A DNA stretch of 64,000 bases from CAZKVJ01 sp964556225 (GCA_964556225.1 CAZKVJ010000007.1:93055-157054); one strand, 5' to 3'; positions 52,741 to 61,536 are shown, counted from the stretch's first letter. Notes: generated from the letters alone by a model not told the origin. Numbers and translations: made by a program.

Positions 52741-53301
52741 GTGGCAGCGGTGACGGGCCGAACACGGCGTGACGAGCTCCTGGAGATCGCCGCCGGGCTG
52801 TTCGCCGCCCGGGGGTTCGCCAACGTGACCGTCGACGACATCGGGGCGGCGGCCGGTGTGTCCGGGCCGGCGCTGTACCACCACTTCGAGGGCAAGGAGG
52901 CCCTGCTCGGCGAGCTGCTGGTGGGCGTCAGCCGGCGCCTGCTCGAGGGTGGTCAGGCGCTCGCCGAGCCGTTGACCGGCGACACGCTCGAGGCGCTCGT
53001 GCGCTTCCACTGCCGATTCGCCGTCGAGGATCCGGAGCTCATCACGATCCACTTCCGCGACCTCATCCACGCCCTCCCCGCCGATCAGCACACGGTGCGA
53101 ACGTCGCAGGCGCGCTACGTCGCACTCTGGGTCGATGCCCTGCTCGCCCGCCGAGCCGGGGTCGAACGCCGCACCGCAGCCGCTGCCGTCCACGCCGCGT
53201 TCGGGCTCATGAACTCCACCCCGTTCAGCGCCTCGCTCCCGCCCGACGCCATGGAGGCGCTGCTGGCTCGGATGGTGATCGCCTCGCTCGACGCCGTCTG
53301 A
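52741..53301 (+). CDS. TetR-family regulator, probable regulator of the carboxylase operon
   Basis: The 186-aa protein has an N-terminal helix-turn-helix (VTVDDIGAAAGVSGPALYHHFEGKEALL) and a helical ligand domain. It is divergent from the acyl-CoA carboxylase operon with one inverted repeat between, the classic layout for a local repressor that may also control itself. In mycobacteria the TetR protein BkaR lies with a similar accA1/accD1/fadE19 leucine cluster; equivalence is inferred. GTG 52741 is the start. It converges on the P450 gene with four bases between. Confidence 0.88.
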   Translation: MAAVTGRTRRDELLEIAAGLFAARGFANVTVDDIGAAAGVSGPALYHHFEGKEALLGELLVGVSRRLLEGGQALAEPLTGDTLEALVRFHCRFAVEDPELITIHFRDLIHALPADQHTVRTSQARYVALWVDALLARRAGVERRTAAAAVHAAFGLMNSTPFSASLPPDAMEALLARMVIASLDAV

Positions 53302-53305
53302 GGGC

Positions 53306-54559
53306 CTACCAGGCGCAGGGCATCCGCTTGATGCCGTTGATGAACGCGCTCTGCAGCATCGCCGGCTCGCCGGTGACGCGAAGGTTCGGCAAGCGGCGGC
53401 GGATCTCGTCGAACATGACGGTGATCTCCCGCCGGGCGAGGTTGGCGCCCAGGCAGAAGTGCGGGCCGCCGGCCCCGAAGCCGATCTGGGCCGGCTGCAG
53501 GGGTCGGGTGATGTCGAACGTGAACGGGTCGGCGAAGACGTCCTCGTCGCGGTTCCCGCTGCAGTACCACATGACCACCTTGTCGCCGGCCGCGATCGGC
53601 ACGCCGCCGATCTCGGTGTCGTCGGTGGCGGTGCGGCGGAAGTGGATGACGGGGGTCGCCCAGCGCACGATCTCCTCCACGGCCGTGCGCTGGTGGGTCT
53701 CGAAGTCGTCGAACCAGATCCGGCGCTGGTCGGGGAAGTCCGTGAGCGCCTTCAGACCGTGGCTGATGGCGTTGCGGGTGGTCTCGTTGCCCGCCACCAC
53801 CAGCAGGATGAAGAACGAGCCGAACTCCGCGGCGCTCAGGCGCTGGCCGTCGACCTCGGCGTGCATCATCAGCGAGGTCAGGTCATCGGTCGGGTGCCGG
53901 AGCCGGTCCTCGCCGAGTGCCTGGGCGTAGGTGAACACCTGCAGGGCAGCCGCCATCAGGTCGTCGTAGGTGCCGCCGAAGTCCGGGTCGCCGCCGCCCA
54001 GGATCACGTTGGTCCACTCGAACACCCGGTGCTCGTCCTCGGCCGGGATGCCCATCATCTCGCAGATGATCTGCAACGGCAGGGGAGCGGCGACCTCCTC
54101 GACGAAGTCGCACTCGCGCTCGGGGAACTGCTCGATGAGCCGGTCGATCACCGCCGCCGCCTTCTGGTGGACGTAGCTCTCGACCTTGGCGATCTCCTTG
54201 GGTGTGAACCCCTTCGACACGATCGAGCGGAGCCGGAAGTGCTTCGGGTCGTCCATGTTGATCATCGACCCGAAGAACTCGTTGAGCTCTGCGGGGAGGT
54301 CGGGGATGTTGGCACCCTGCCCGCTGCAGAACAGCTGCGGGTTGCGGCTGACGTGCCAGATGTCATCGTGCTTGGAGAGCGCCCAGTAGCCGGGGCCCTT
54401 CGGGAACGGCACGTCGGGGACCTCGTACTCCTCGAAGAAGTGCACCGGCGACTCACGGCGCAACGTCCGGAACGCGCCGTCGCGGTACGAGCGGGGCTGC
54501 AACCAGAACTCCGGCGTCGACAGGTCGATCTCGGCGAGGGGGACGTCATCCAGGAGCAT
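53306..54559 (-). CDS. Cytochrome P450, CYP125/CYP142-like
   Basis: The 417-aa protein is a full bacterial P450: the I-helix AGNETTRNAISHG, the ExxR in EEIVRWATPV, and the heme loop FGAGGPHFCLGANLAR with the axial Cys. The N-terminus (STPEFWLQP) and the NMDDPKHFRLRSIVSKGFTP stretch resemble actinobacterial sterol-side-chain hydroxylases. A thiolase and other lipid genes are close, which supports sterol or fatty-acyl oxidation, but the substrate is not proven. ATG 54559 has TACGAT eight bases upstream. Confidence 0.9.
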   Translation of the reverse strand: MLLDDVPLAEIDLSTPEFWLQPRSYRDGAFRTLRRESPVHFFEEYEVPDVPFPKGPGYWALSKHDDIWHVSRNPQLFCSGQGANIPDLPAELNEFFGSMINMDDPKHFRLRSIVSKGFTPKEIAKVESYVHQKAAAVIDRLIEQFPERECDFVEEVAAPLPLQIICEMMGIPAEDEHRVFEWTNVILGGGDPDFGGTYDDLMAAALQVFTYAQALGEDRLRHPTDDLTSLMMHAEVDGQRLSAAEFGSFFILLVVAGNETTRNAISHGLKALTDFPDQRRIWFDDFETHQRTAVEEIVRWATPVIHFRRTATDDTEIGGVPIAAGDKVVMWYCSGNRDEDVFADPFTFDITRPLQPAQIGFGAGGPHFCLGANLARREITVMFDEIRRRLPNLRVTGEPAMLQSAFINGIKRMPCAW

Positions 54560-54567
54560 GAGCGGGC

Positions 54568-54573
54568 ATCGTA
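54568..54573 (-). promoter_or_regulatory. Leaderless -10 element for the P450 gene
   Basis: On the minus strand TACGAT ends eight bases before ATG 54559. Confidence 0.45.
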
Positions 54574-54593
54574 GGAGCCCGGCGGCGGCCCCG

Positions 54594-54599
54594 TAGCCT
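54594..54599 (+). promoter_or_regulatory. Leaderless -10 element for the PIG-L gene
   Basis: TAGCCT ends six bases before ATG 54606. The two divergent genes are only 46 bases apart. Confidence 0.5.
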
Positions 54600-54605
54600 G
54601 GAGCC

Positions 54606-55322
54606 ATGCTGGAGCCGCACCAGATCGAACGGGCACTGGTCGTCACCGCCCACCCCGACGACGTCGACTTCGGTGCCGCCGGGACGGTCGCCACCCTGAC
54701 CGACGCCGGTGTCGCCGTCACCTACTGCCTGGTCACCGATGGCGACGCCGGCGGGTTCGACATGTCGATCCCGCGCCCCGCCATGGCGGCGATCCGGCGG
54801 GAGGAGCAGACCCAGGCGGCCAAGGAGGTCGGTGTCACCGAGCTGTGCTTCCTCGGACACCCGGACGGTCGGGTCGAGCCCAGCCTGGAGCTGCGCCAGG
54901 AGATCAGCCGGGTGATCCGCCAGGTCCGCCCACAGGTGGTCATCACCCAGTCGCCGGAGCGCAACCTCGAGCGGATCTTCGCCAGCCACCCGGATCATCT
55001 CGCTACCGGGGAGGCGGCGCTGTGCGCCGTCTACCCCGACGCCCGCAACCCGTTCGCATTCCCCGACCTGCTCCACGGCGGGTTCGAGCCGTGGACGGTG
55101 AGCGAGGTGTGGATCATGGGCGGGCCCAAGCCCACGCACCCCATCGACGTGACCGAGCAGATCGAGCGCAAGGTGCGGGCGCTGCTGCACCACCGCAGCC
55201 AGCACCCGGACCCGGACGCCATGGAGGGGCGGGTGCGGGGCTGGCTCCAGGCCACCGCGAGCGCGTTCGGGCTGCCCGACGGGCGCTGTGCCGAGGCGTT
55301 CCGCGTGGTCGACACCCGCTAG
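54606..55322 (+). CDS. PIG-L/MshB-family zinc deacetylase
   Basis: The 238-aa protein has the metal/catalytic motif AHPDD (15-19), the VTDGDAGG strand, FLGHPDGRVEP, and a later zinc His in ASHPDHLATGEAAL. This family removes N-acetyl groups from sugars, as MshB does in mycothiol synthesis and Mca does for mycothiol conjugates. The length is below MshB (about 300 aa), so a related amidase such as a conjugate hydrolase is equally likely. It is divergent from the P450 gene and 60 bases before the thiolase gene. Confidence 0.85.
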   Translation: MLEPHQIERALVVTAHPDDVDFGAAGTVATLTDAGVAVTYCLVTDGDAGGFDMSIPRPAMAAIRREEQTQAAKEVGVTELCFLGHPDGRVEPSLELRQEISRVIRQVRPQVVITQSPERNLERIFASHPDHLATGEAALCAVYPDARNPFAFPDLLHGGFEPWTVSEVWIMGGPKPTHPIDVTEQIERKVRALLHHRSQHPDPDAMEGRVRGWLQATASAFGLPDGRCAEAFRVVDTR

Positions 55323-55382
55323 TTTCGGTCTCTCGCCCCCACCGTGCCGGAACCGGTCCGGCTCGTCGCCGAAGGGAACACA

Positions 55383-56585
55383 ATGACCGAAGCCGTGATC
55401 GTCGCCACCGCCCGCAGCCCGATCGGGCGCGCCAACAAGGGCTCGCTCACGACAATGCGCCCCGACGACATGGCCGCGCAGATCGTGAAGGCGCTGCTCG
55501 ACAAGCTGCCCCAGCTGCCCCCGACCGAGGTCGAGGACCTCATCATGGGCTGCGGGCAGCCGGCGGGAGAGTCGGGCTTCAACATCGGCCGGGTCGTGGC
55601 CGTGCTGGCCGGCCTCGACAACGTCCCCGGTGTCACCGTGAACCGGTACTGCTCGTCCAGCCTGCAGACCATCCGCATGGCTGCGCACGCCATCAAGGCC
55701 GGCGAGGGCGACTGCTTCATCGCCGCCGGCGTCGAGACGGTGAGCCGCTACATGTACGGCGCCTCCGACACTGCGCCGAACCCGGTGTTCGCCGGCCCCG
55801 GCGAGCGGACCACGCTGCGCGCGCAGGGCGGCCAGCCGTCGTGGACCCCGCCGGTGGGCCTTCCGGACATCTACATCGCCATGGGCCAGACGGCCGAGAA
55901 CGTGCGTGAGGCCGAGGGCGTGACCCGCCAGGAGATGGACGAGTTCGCGCTGCTGTCGCAGACCCGGGCGGAGCAGAACATCGCCAACGGGTTCTTCGAG
56001 CGGGAGATCACGCCGCTGACCCTCGCCGACGGCACGGTCGTGTCGAAGGACGACTGCCCCCGCGCGGGCACCACCCTCGAGGGCCTGGCGGCGCTCAAGC
56101 CCGCCTTCCGCCCCGACGGCGAGGTCACCGCCGGCAACGCGTGCCCGCTCAACGACGGCGCGGCGGCAGTGGTCGTCATGAGCGACACCAAGGCCCGCCA
56201 GCTCGGCATCACCCCGCTGGCGCGGGTGGTGTCCAGCGGCGTGTCGGGGCTGAACCCCGAGATCATGGGCCTCGGCCCCATCGAGGCCAGCCGCCAGGCG
56301 CTGGCCCGGGCCGGGATGACCATCGACGACGTCGACCTGGTGGAGATCAACGAGGCGTTCGCCGCGCAGGTGATCCCCTCCGCTCGCCATCTCGGGATCG
56401 AGTGGGACAAGCTCAACGTGCACGGTGGCGCGATCGCGCTCGGCCACCCGTTCGGCATGACAGGTGCCCGCATCATGACCACGCTCATCAACGGGCTCCA
56501 GACCGAGGACAAGACCGTCGGGCTCGAGACGATGTGCGTCGGCGGCGGTCAGGGCCTGGCGATGATCATCGAACGCCTGAGCTGA
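55383..56585 (+). CDS. Acetyl-CoA acyltransferase (thiolase)
   Basis: The 400-aa protein is a degradative thiolase: active-site Cys90 in VNRYCSSSLQT, the NEAFAAQ motif, His in GGAIALGHPFGMTGAR, and the second Cys in CVGGGQGLAM. It cleaves 3-ketoacyl-CoA to acetyl-CoA and a shorter acyl-CoA. Resemblance to FadA5-type enzymes and the nearby P450 suggest sterol or fatty-acid breakdown. ATG 55383 follows GAAGGGAA. Its end overlaps the convergent MFS gene by 20 bases. Confidence 0.93.
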   Translation: MTEAVIVATARSPIGRANKGSLTTMRPDDMAAQIVKALLDKLPQLPPTEVEDLIMGCGQPAGESGFNIGRVVAVLAGLDNVPGVTVNRYCSSSLQTIRMAAHAIKAGEGDCFIAAGVETVSRYMYGASDTAPNPVFAGPGERTTLRAQGGQPSWTPPVGLPDIYIAMGQTAENVREAEGVTRQEMDEFALLSQTRAEQNIANGFFEREITPLTLADGTVVSKDDCPRAGTTLEGLAALKPAFRPDGEVTAGNACPLNDGAAAVVVMSDTKARQLGITPLARVVSSGVSGLNPEIMGLGPIEASRQALARAGMTIDDVDLVEINEAFAAQVIPSARHLGIEWDKLNVHGGAIALGHPFGMTGARIMTTLINGLQTEDKTVGLETMCVGGGQGLAMIIERLS

Positions 56586-57771
56586 GCGCTCCGGCGCGCT
56601 GGTGCTGCCACCAGGCCAGCGCGCCGATCACCAGCACCGCCCCCGCGACCGCGACGAAGATCAGCTCGGAACCGAGCGAACCGTAGAGCGGGGCCGCCAC
56701 CAGGGCCGTGACGCTCGCCCCCGCCAGCTGCGTCGCGCCCGAGAGCCCCTGCGCGGCCGAGCCCCGTCCGGTGGGTGCGGCCCGCGCGGTGGCCAGCTGC
56801 ACGGCGGGTGCCGCCAGGGCCTGCACGGAGCCTTCGACGACGGACACCGCGATGATCAGCCACGGCCAGGCGATGATCCCGTAGAGGGCGACGAGCGGTG
56901 CGAACACCAGGATCGACAGCACCGCCGCCCTCACCGGGCCCATCCGCTCGGCAAGGCGGCCGCCGCGGGTGGCGAGCAGCACGAAGGGGAGCCCGTAGAG
57001 CCCGAAGCTGAGCCCGACGAGCGCATTGGAGGCCCCCCGGTCGGTGAGGTACCGGTCCCACAGGGCGTCGTACACGCCGACAGGGACGAACAGCGCGAGC
57101 GCGAGCAGCACCGCCACCCGCACGTCGGCCAGGCGCAGCAGCTCGACGCTCAGCCCGTGGCGCGCCGTGCTCCGAGGCGGCGACGGCAGCGCCCGGCGGG
57201 CCACCGCGACCAGCGTGGCGAGCGCCGCCAGCCCGAAGACCAGGAACGTGGCCGAGATGCCGAGGGGATCCACCAGGATCCCGCCGACCACCGGACCGAG
57301 CACGAACCCGGCCAGCTCGATGCTCGCCATGCGACCGAGACGCTCGCCGGCCTGCTCGATCGCCAGGCTGGCAGCGATGGCCCGGGCTGCCGGCATGAAC
57401 GAGCCGATGCTGGCGCCGACCACGGCGCGAGCCATCAAGAACCACGCCAGCGACGAGCCGCTGGCGAACAGCACCGTGCCCACGACAGCGAGTCCGAGGC
57501 CGGCGAGCAGCACGGCGCGGGCGTGGCCCCGGTCGGCCAGCGGGGCGACGAACAGCTGGGCGGTGAGCGACACCACGAACCCGATCGCGGTGATCATCCC
57601 GAGCCCAGCGTCGGAGAAGCCGTAGTCGTCCTGGAGGTCGCCGAGCACGGCGAAGATCAGGCTGTTCGACAGCCCGATGGTGAACGTCGCGAACAGCAGC
57701 GCGTGCCACCCGGGTGTCCTGGCTGCCACCGCAGCGCTCGTCGTCGTGGCCGTCGCGTCGTCGGCGGTCAT
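56566..57771 (-). CDS. Major facilitator superfamily transporter
   Basis: The 401-aa protein has twelve hydrophobic segments in two halves, with the MFS loop 2-3 signature FVAPLADRGHARAVLL, a motif in helix 5 (GFVLGPVVGGILVDPLG) and a second-half repeat (TRGGRLAERMGPVR). Drug- or metabolite-proton antiport is the family role; the cargo is unknown. Its ATG overlaps the stop of the small upstream gene as ATGA, so it is translated as part of the three-gene unit 56566-59065. Confidence 0.9.
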   Translation of the reverse strand: MTADDATATTTSAAVAARTPGWHALLFATFTIGLSNSLIFAVLGDLQDDYGFSDAGLGMITAIGFVVSLTAQLFVAPLADRGHARAVLLAGLGLAVVGTVLFASGSSLAWFLMARAVVGASIGSFMPAARAIAASLAIEQAGERLGRMASIELAGFVLGPVVGGILVDPLGISATFLVFGLAALATLVAVARRALPSPPRSTARHGLSVELLRLADVRVAVLLALALFVPVGVYDALWDRYLTDRGASNALVGLSFGLYGLPFVLLATRGGRLAERMGPVRAAVLSILVFAPLVALYGIIAWPWLIIAVSVVEGSVQALAAPAVQLATARAAPTGRGSAAQGLSGATQLAGASVTALVAAPLYGSLGSELIFVAVAGAVLVIGALAWWQHQRAGALSSGVR

Positions 57772-58232
57772 GACAAGAAGGGATGGTCGGCGCGGACGTG
57801 GACGATGCTGGGCTCGGTCGGGCAGGTCATCGCCCGCACCACGTACGGCTCGCCACCGGCGACGAGCTCCGCCAGCGCCCACGTGTCGTTCGAGTCGCGC
57901 CGCCCCGCGCCGAGCGGCGTGCCGATCGGGCGCAGCGAGTCCACCGCCAGGCCGGCCTGGTCGGCCTCGGCCTGCCACATCGCCAGCAGGCCCCGCCGCA
58001 GCTCCGGTTGCTCGATCAGGTCGCGGCCGGCGAGCGTCAGCTCGACCGTGGTCACCGAGACGAGCGCCAGCTGTGACAGGTCGACGACCTCACCTCCGAT
58101 GTCGCCGTCGAGCATCACGATCGCCGGTCCGTCCGGCGTGACCAGCGAGCCGACGAACCCGTAGCGGACCATCGGGAGGCCGTCGTCGTCGGTGACCTCG
58201 AGGCGGATGCGGTCGCCAGGGGAGTAGCTCAC
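57768..58232 (-). CDS. Small protein of unknown function in the hydrolase-MFS operon
   Basis: The 154-aa protein is soluble with no signal peptide. The first half reads as a small beta barrel (GDRIRLEVTDDDGLPMVRYGFVG, PAIVMLDGDIGGEVVDL), and the second half is helical then returns to strands. I do not recognise it. GTG 58232 overlaps the upstream stop as GTGA, and its own stop overlaps the next start as ATGA, so it is certainly translated within the unit. A partner role for the transporter or hydrolase is possible. Confidence 0.7.
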   Translation of the reverse strand: MSYSPGDRIRLEVTDDDGLPMVRYGFVGSLVTPDGPAIVMLDGDIGGEVVDLSQLALVSVTTVELTLAGRDLIEQPELRRGLLAMWQAEADQAGLAVDSLRPIGTPLGAGRRDSNDTWALAELVAGGEPYVVRAMTCPTEPSIVHVRADHPFLS

Positions 58233-59065
58233 GACGCCGTGACCCTGAGCCGGTGGCGGGCGAGCACGTCCTCGCTGAGCTCGGGCCAGCGGATGAGCGC
58301 CTCGTCGGCCCACTCGTCGAAGGGCCGGTCGGTGAGCGCCACCAGCGCGACGTCGGCGACCGGATCGACCCACATCATGGTCCCCGCCCCACCGAAGTGC
58401 CCGAACGTGGCTGCGCTGTTCGAGCGGCCCGTCCAGTGCGGCTCCTTCGTCCCCTTCAGCTCGGGACCGAGCCCCCACGGACAGGGGTCGTAGCTGCCGA
58501 GCCCGGGGACGACACCGGCCAGCTCCGGCAGCTGGACGCTGGTCGCCTCGGCGACGGTCTCGGGCGCCAGGAGCGTTGGCCGCAGCAGCTCGGCGAGGAA
58601 CCGCTCCATGTCGGCGAGCGTGCTGTGGAAGCCCTTGGCGGGGCTGCCGGTGGTGTCGGTGGCCGACATCGTCAGCGGCTCGCACACCGCCTCGCGCACG
58701 TACGCGTGGAAGGGGATGCCGGTGCGCCGGGACGTGTGCTCGCCGAGCAGCTCGTAGCCCGTGTTGGAGTAGATGCGCCGGCGCCCGGGTGGGGAGAGCG
58801 CGACGTCGGTGTCGAACGCCAGGCCGGAGGCGTGGGCCAGCACGTGGCGTACCGTGGAGCCCGGCGGGCCGAGCGGCTCGTCGAGGCTGAGCGTGCCGTC
58901 CTCCACGGCGATGAGCACCGCCCACGCCGTGACCACCTTGGCCAGGCTGGCCAGGCGGAACCGATGGTTCGCGTCGCCGGATCGCTCGCGCACGCCGGCG
59001 GGAGTGACGACGGCCGCCGCCACGTGGGGGACCGGCCAGGCGTCGACCAGCGCGAGCGCGCTCAT
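58229..59065 (-). CDS. Serine hydrolase of the beta-lactamase/penicillin-binding (class C) family
   Basis: The 278-aa protein has the SxxK motif (SLAK, Ser40/Lys43), a YxN motif (IYSNTGYELLGEH) and HFGG in place of the KTG-type triad (FGHFGGAGTMMW). No signal peptide is evident, so it is probably cytoplasmic and acts as an esterase or peptidase and not as a drug-resistance enzyme. The ATG is one base after the DAHP synthase stop. It overlaps the small downstream gene. Confidence 0.85.
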   Translation of the reverse strand: MSALALVDAWPVPHVAAAVVTPAGVRERSGDANHRFRLASLAKVVTAWAVLIAVEDGTLSLDEPLGPPGSTVRHVLAHASGLAFDTDVALSPPGRRRIYSNTGYELLGEHTSRRTGIPFHAYVREAVCEPLTMSATDTTGSPAKGFHSTLADMERFLAELLRPTLLAPETVAEATSVQLPELAGVVPGLGSYDPCPWGLGPELKGTKEPHWTGRSNSAATFGHFGGAGTMMWVDPVADVALVALTDRPFDEWADEALIRWPELSEDVLARHRLRVTAS

Positions 59066-59066
59066 C

Positions 59067-60428
59067 TCAGGCGAGGCCGGTCGTGCGGACCAGCTCGGCC
59101 ACCCGGAACGCGAGGTCGAGGGACTGGCGAGCATTGAGGCGCGGATCGCACACCGTCTCGTACCGGTGGTCGAGGTCGCTGTGGGACAGCTCCTCGGCGC
59201 CGCCGAGGCACTCGGTGACGTTCTCGCCGGTGAGCTCGACGTGGATGCCGCCCGGCCAGGTGCCCTCCGCCCGGTGGGCCCGCACGAAGCCGGCGATCTC
59301 GGCCACGATGGCGTCGAGGTGGCGGGTCTTCACCCCGCTGGGTGTGGTGAAGGTGTTGGCGTGCATCGGGTCGCAGGCCCACACGACCGGATGGCCGGCC
59401 TGGTGCACGGCGCGCAGGAGCGGGCGCAGCGCCTCTTCGACCTTGTCGGCGCCCATGCGGGCGATGAGCGTGAGCCGGCCCGGCACCCGCGCCGGGTTGA
59501 GGACCTGGCACAGCTCGAGCACGTACTCCGGGTCGACCCCGGGGCCGAGCTTGCAGCCGATCGGGTTGCCGACGCCGCGCAGGAACTCGACGTGGGCGCC
59601 GTCGAGCTGGCGGGTCCGCTCGCCGATCCACAGCATGTGGGCCGAGCAGTCGTACCAGCCGCCGGTCAGCGAGTCCTGGCGGGTGAGCGCCTCCTCGTAG
59701 CCGAGGATGAGCGCCTCGTGGCTGGTGTAGACGTCGACCTCGTGGAGGGTCGTGGTGTTCTCGGTGTCGACGCCGCAGGCCCGCATGAACCGCAGCGCCC
59801 GGTCGATCTCGGCGGCCAGCGCCTCGTAGCGCTGCCCCTCACGGCTGGACGAGACGAACTCCTGAGTCCACGCGTGGACCCGGTTCAAGTCGGCGAAGCC
59901 GCCCTTCGTGAACGCCCGCAGCAGGTTCAAGGTGCTGGCCGACTGGTGGTAGGCCTGCACCAGCCGCTCGGCGTCGGGCACCCGGGCCGCCCACGTGGGC
60001 GACGGGTCGTTGACGATGTGGCCGCGGAAGCTGGGGAGCTCCTCGTCGCCGACGCGCTCGGTCGGCGACGAGCGGGGCTTGGCGAACTGCCCGGCGATCC
60101 GGCCCACCTTCACGACCGGCACGCCCAGCGTGTAGGTCATGACGACGGCCATCTGCAGGATGACCCGCAGCTTCTCCCGGATGTTCACCGCAGAGAACTC
60201 CTCGAAACTCTCGGCGCAGTCACCGGCCTGCAGCAAGAACGCGTTGCCGGCGGCGACGTGGCCGAGCGAGGTCTGCAGCGAGCGGGCCTCGCCGGCGAAC
60301 ACCAGAGGCGGGTAGCCACCGATCTGCTTCAGCGCCTGGTCGAGCGCGCCCTCGTCGGGCCACTCGGGTTGCTGTGCGGCGGGGAACCCGCGCCACGAAT
60401 CGGGGGACCACGTGCGTGCCACGGTCAC
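59067..60428 (-). CDS. aroG: 3-deoxy-7-phosphoheptulonate synthase, class II
   Basis: The first enzyme of the shikimate pathway joins PEP and erythrose-4-phosphate. The 453-aa protein is a class II (plant-type) DAHP synthase as in mycobacteria: WPDEGALDQALKQIGGYPPLVFAGEA, LLQAGDCAESF with the metal Cys, RIAGQFAKPRSS, CKLGPGVDPEYV, WACDPMHANTF with the metal His, and GIHVELTGENVTEC. Two in-frame GTG codons (60428 and 60422) are possible; the first is taken because AGG lies four bases before it. The hydrolase unit follows directly. Confidence 0.93.
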   Translation of the reverse strand: MTVARTWSPDSWRGFPAAQQPEWPDEGALDQALKQIGGYPPLVFAGEARSLQTSLGHVAAGNAFLLQAGDCAESFEEFSAVNIREKLRVILQMAVVMTYTLGVPVVKVGRIAGQFAKPRSSPTERVGDEELPSFRGHIVNDPSPTWAARVPDAERLVQAYHQSASTLNLLRAFTKGGFADLNRVHAWTQEFVSSSREGQRYEALAAEIDRALRFMRACGVDTENTTTLHEVDVYTSHEALILGYEEALTRQDSLTGGWYDCSAHMLWIGERTRQLDGAHVEFLRGVGNPIGCKLGPGVDPEYVLELCQVLNPARVPGRLTLIARMGADKVEEALRPLLRAVHQAGHPVVWACDPMHANTFTTPSGVKTRHLDAIVAEIAGFVRAHRAEGTWPGGIHVELTGENVTECLGGAEELSHSDLDHRYETVCDPRLNARQSLDLAFRVAELVRTTGLA

Positions 60429-60470
60429 CAAGCCTGTCGGGCCGGCCGCAGATTCGCAACGCAAAACGAT

Positions 60471-60504
60471 GCTGGGTGGCGTACCGTTCGGCGCGCCACC
60501 CAGC
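60471..60504 (-). terminator. Intrinsic terminator of the sigma factor gene
   Basis: GCTGGGTGGCG (60471-60481) pairs perfectly with 60494-60504. On the minus strand the stem is followed by ATCGTTTTGCGTT, giving a T-rich tail. It lies 19 bases after the sigma gene stop and separates it from the DAHP synthase gene. Confidence 0.75.
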
Positions 60505-60522
60505 GTTCGGATGCTTGGTCGC

Positions 60523-61350
60523 TCAGGCGGCGAGGATGCGCTCGGCGTCCTCGCGCAGGCCGGCCACGGCCCGGCTGACCAGACGGCGGGCGGCCTCGGC
60601 GGTGACGCCCAGCTGCTCTCCGACCTCGCGGAAGCTCTTGCGCTCGCCGTCGAGCAGCCCGAAGCGGGCCTCGACCGCGAACCGCGCCCGGGTGTCGAGC
60701 GTGCCGAGCAGCTCGTCGAGCAGCTCGCCGTCGACGAGCGCCATGACGGCATCCTCGGGGGTGCCCTCACCGTTGTCCATCAGGTCGCCCAGCGTGGCGT
60801 CGCCGTCGTCGCCGATGGTCTTGTCGAGCGACACCGGCGTGGTGAGCCGGTGCAGCTCGGCGTTGCCGGCATCGAGGGTCTCGCCGTCGCCCGAGGCCTG
60901 GCGCAGCGCAGCGCGCAGGCTGGCGGAGCGATCGCCGGGGATGCGGATGAGGCTGGCCTTCTGGTCGAGCGCCCGGCCGATGGCCTGACGGATCCAGAAG
61001 GTGGCGTAGGTGGAGAACTTGAAGCCACGGCGCCAGTCGAACTTGTCGACGGCGTGCTCGAGACCGAGGTTGCCTTCCTGGATGAGGTCGAGGAGGTCCA
61101 TGCCCTGGGGCAGGGGGTAGCGGCGGGCGATGGAGACCACCAGACGGAGGTTGGAGCGGATGAAGCGATCCTTGGCCTTGGCGGCCTCTTCCAGATCGCG
61201 GCGCAGCTCACGGGACTTCTCGCCGGCCTCGATGCGGGCGGCAGCGTCGCGGCCCTTCTCGATGGCGCGCGAGAGGACTCGCTCATCCTCTGCGGTGAGG
61301 AGGGGGACCTTTCCGATGTCGTTGAGGTAGAGACCGATGGAGTCGTTCAT
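60523..61350 (-). CDS. RNA polymerase sigma-70 factor
   Basis: The 275-aa protein has region 1.2 (DSIGLYLNDIGKVPLLTAEDE), region 2 with core-binding RFIRSNLRLVVSIARRY, DLIQEGNLGLEHAVDKFDWRRGFKFSTYATFWIRQAI, a shortened region 3, and region 4 with a helix-turn-helix (FREVGEQLGVTAEAARRL). It is a SigA-related group 2-like factor, shorter than a main sigma, so probably an alternative sigma. ATG 61350 is the best start; no RBS is visible. A near-perfect SOS box sits just upstream. Confidence 0.88.
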   Translation of the reverse strand: MNDSIGLYLNDIGKVPLLTAEDERVLSRAIEKGRDAAARIEAGEKSRELRRDLEEAAKAKDRFIRSNLRLVVSIARRYPLPQGMDLLDLIQEGNLGLEHAVDKFDWRRGFKFSTYATFWIRQAIGRALDQKASLIRIPGDRSASLRAALRQASGDGETLDAGNAELHRLTTPVSLDKTIGDDGDATLGDLMDNGEGTPEDAVMALVDGELLDELLGTLDTRARFAVEARFGLLDGERKSFREVGEQLGVTAEAARRLVSRAVAGLREDAERILAA

Positions 61351-61357
61351 GGCAGTG

Positions 61358-61371
61358 CGTACAACCGTTCG
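61358..61371. promoter_or_regulatory. SOS-box-like site before the sigma factor gene
   Basis: On the minus strand CGAAC-GGTT-GTACG matches the LexA consensus except at one base in the second arm. It ends seven bases before the sigma factor ATG, so LexA bound here would overlap the likely start of transcription. Confidence 0.5.
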
Positions 61372-61400
61372 TTGCTGGATTCTGTTCCGGATGACCGACG

Positions 61401-61536
61401 TGCCAGATGGCACACCTGGTCACGATGGTCCGGATCGTCGGGGGGTGATCTCGGACAGGGGGCTCATCCCGGCGCCTGGCGGGGCACGGCGGGGTGAGTG
61501 GGTCGATGTTCGGGGGGACAGGTGATGGTACACCAT
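61401..61536. promoter_or_regulatory. Two short palindromes between the sigma factor and nadD genes
   Basis: TGCCA-ga-TGGCA (61401-61412) and ATGGT-ac-ACCAT (61525-61536) are perfect 5-bp inverted repeats in the 281-base divergent region. They could be regulator sites for the sigma gene; I cannot link them to a known regulator. Confidence 0.35.

Noticed and set aside
58229..59065. Beta-lactamase conferring drug resistance
   Set aside because: There is SxxK and YxN but no signal peptide, and class C-like esterases of this kind are common; the neighbours suggest metabolism.
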